Of a stretch of 64,000 bases of DNA, positions 63,686 to 64,000 are shown in pieces (position 1 is the stretch's first letter; each line of letters opens with the position of its first letter). Under the pieces are notes generated by a model. It did not search any database and was not told the DNA's origin. It saw only the letters and a program-made list of their open reading frames with translations. The stretch is taken from contig NZ_JAGGKS010000005.1 of assembly GCF_017873955.1 (NCBI RefSeq), positions 240,171 through 304,170 on the forward strand, given 5' to 3'. Position numbers and translations under genes: made by a program. Source of the DNA: Sedimentibacter acidaminivorans (GTDB taxonomy: Bacteria; Bacillota; Clostridia; Tissierellales; Sedimentibacteraceae).

Positions 63686-63702
63686 TTGGCATGATAATTG
63701 CT
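63686..63702 (+). promoter_or_regulatory. sigma-54 (-24/-12) promoter of the alcohol dehydrogenase fragment
   Basis: TTGGCAT (63686-63692), GATAA, TTGCT (63698-63702). GG and GC are 10 bases apart; the match to TGGCAY-N5-TTGCW is complete and nearly identical to the ord promoter. The ADH start codon lies 75 bases downstream. Confidence 0.9.
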
Positions 63703-63777
63703 AAACATATAGTCGTTAATAAATTAACGAAGAAAATAACTTGACAAATAGTATTTAAAATTGATGGAGGTTTTATT

Positions 63778-63942
63778 ATGAAAGCAGCATTATGGTATGG
63801 AAAGAATGATGTAAGAGTGGAAGATATTGCAGAGCCAATGGTTAAAGCCGGTTCAGTAAAAATTAAAGTAAAATGGTGTGGAATTTGTGGTTCTGATTTA
63901 CATGAAATAAGCTCTCGGAACAAGATGATGTTTGAAAATTAA
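63778..63942 (+). pseudogene. truncated zinc alcohol dehydrogenase (2,3-butanediol dehydrogenase-like)
   Basis: The first 44 codons read as a medium-chain zinc dehydrogenase: MKAALWYGKNDVRVEDI, then VKIKVKWCGICGSDLHE with the catalytic-zinc Cys. After HE the similarity stops abruptly; ten unrelated codons (ISSRNKMMFE) lead to an asparagine codon and TAA at 63940. The family needs about 350 residues, and neither other frame continues the match up to the window end. So the gene is cut by a deletion, rearrangement or insertion that begins near 63907. GGAGG and an intact sigma-54 promoter remain upstream. Bases 63943-64000 show no gene. Confidence 0.8.
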
Positions 63943-64000
63943 ATATTGCAATTTCACTAAAAAAGAACCTAAATTTTGAGGTAATACTTTAAGGTAAGTA

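Noticed and set aside
1..64000. CRISPR arrays, tRNA/rRNA genes, complete insertion sequences, prophage or toxin-antitoxin genes
   Set aside because: No regularly spaced direct repeats, no cloverleaf or rRNA sequence and no transposase, integrase or phage-type protein was found on reading both strands.

Overview
The window is AT-rich (about 30% G+C by eye) and reads like a chromosome segment of an anaerobic, endospore-forming, amino-acid-fermenting member of the Clostridia. A Sedimentibacter/Tissierellia-type organism is my best guess, not proven. Support comes from a small acid-soluble spore protein, SpmA/SpmB, a Trp T-box, a tungsten/molybdenum aldehyde oxidoreductase, and a complete reductive/oxidative ornithine fermentation cluster. 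No rRNA, tRNA, CRISPR array, complete insertion sequence or prophage was seen.

Layout. (1) 1-9116 (+): a tightly packed tetrapyrrole and cobalt operon, hemA(end)-precorrin-2 dehydrogenase-hemC-cobA/hemD-hemB-hemL-cbiK-cbiMNQO. It carries glutamyl-tRNA to uroporphyrinogen III and cobalt-sirohydrochlorin, with its own cobalt importer. (2) 9166-15886 (-): a spore SASP, a Cys-rich small protein, and an aldehyde oxidoreductase cluster (MoaD/ThiS-like, ferredoxin, AOR, NuoE-, NuoF- and NuoG-like subunits) that looks like an NAD- and ferredoxin-linked tungsten enzyme complex. (3) 16174-22593 (+): a NarL-type two-component system, a lipoprotein and a three-gene ABC-2 exporter, resembling LnrJK-LnrLMN antibiotic-resistance loci. 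(4) 22613-27298: rlmH, an SLH-type exported protein, a degenerate CobS-like protein, cobO and degV. (5) 27388-32688: a Trp T-box leader with an unusual hairpin array, trpS, an amidohydrolase, typA and luxS.

(6) 32877-42579 (+): a PAS-sigma-54 activator and, behind a clear -24/-12 promoter, ord-ortA-ortB-oraS-oraE-MutL-like reactivase-orr. This is the B12- and PLP-dependent route from ornithine to alanine and acetyl-CoA. The B12 dependence of OraE links this block functionally to block 1 and to cobO. (7) 42647-49455: a membrane glycosyltransferase, a CorC/HlyC-type transporter, spmAB, a DUF5317 protein, an HD-GYP phosphodiesterase preceded by a 25-residue peptide gene, and an unknown protein. 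(8) 49744-55440: an SDR dehydrogenase divergent from a PucR-type regulator, then an Fe-S flavin enoate reductase and an acetoacetate decarboxylase-family protein, which form a candidate catabolic module. (9) 55556-61417: a ZIP transporter, an orphan DctP-like protein with no signal peptide, an SPL-type radical SAM protein, and a WYL regulator that shares an operator with a GyrI-like gene and sits divergent to a tocopherol-cyclase-like gene. (10) 61578-64000: an AcoR-type sigma-54 activator, three matching enhancer-like palindromes, a second -24/-12 promoter, and a zinc alcohol dehydrogenase gene broken after about 44 codons.

The two most distinctive parts are the AOR/Nuo-like complex and the two sigma-54 control circuits whose activator, candidate enhancer sites and promoter are all visible. 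Smaller oddities are the hairpin array ahead of trpS, the CobS-like protein without its aspartate motif, the cytoplasmic DctP fusion, and the WYL operator pair. Start codons were reassigned in many genes by ribosome-binding-site position. Functions are by motif recognition only; no database search was possible.
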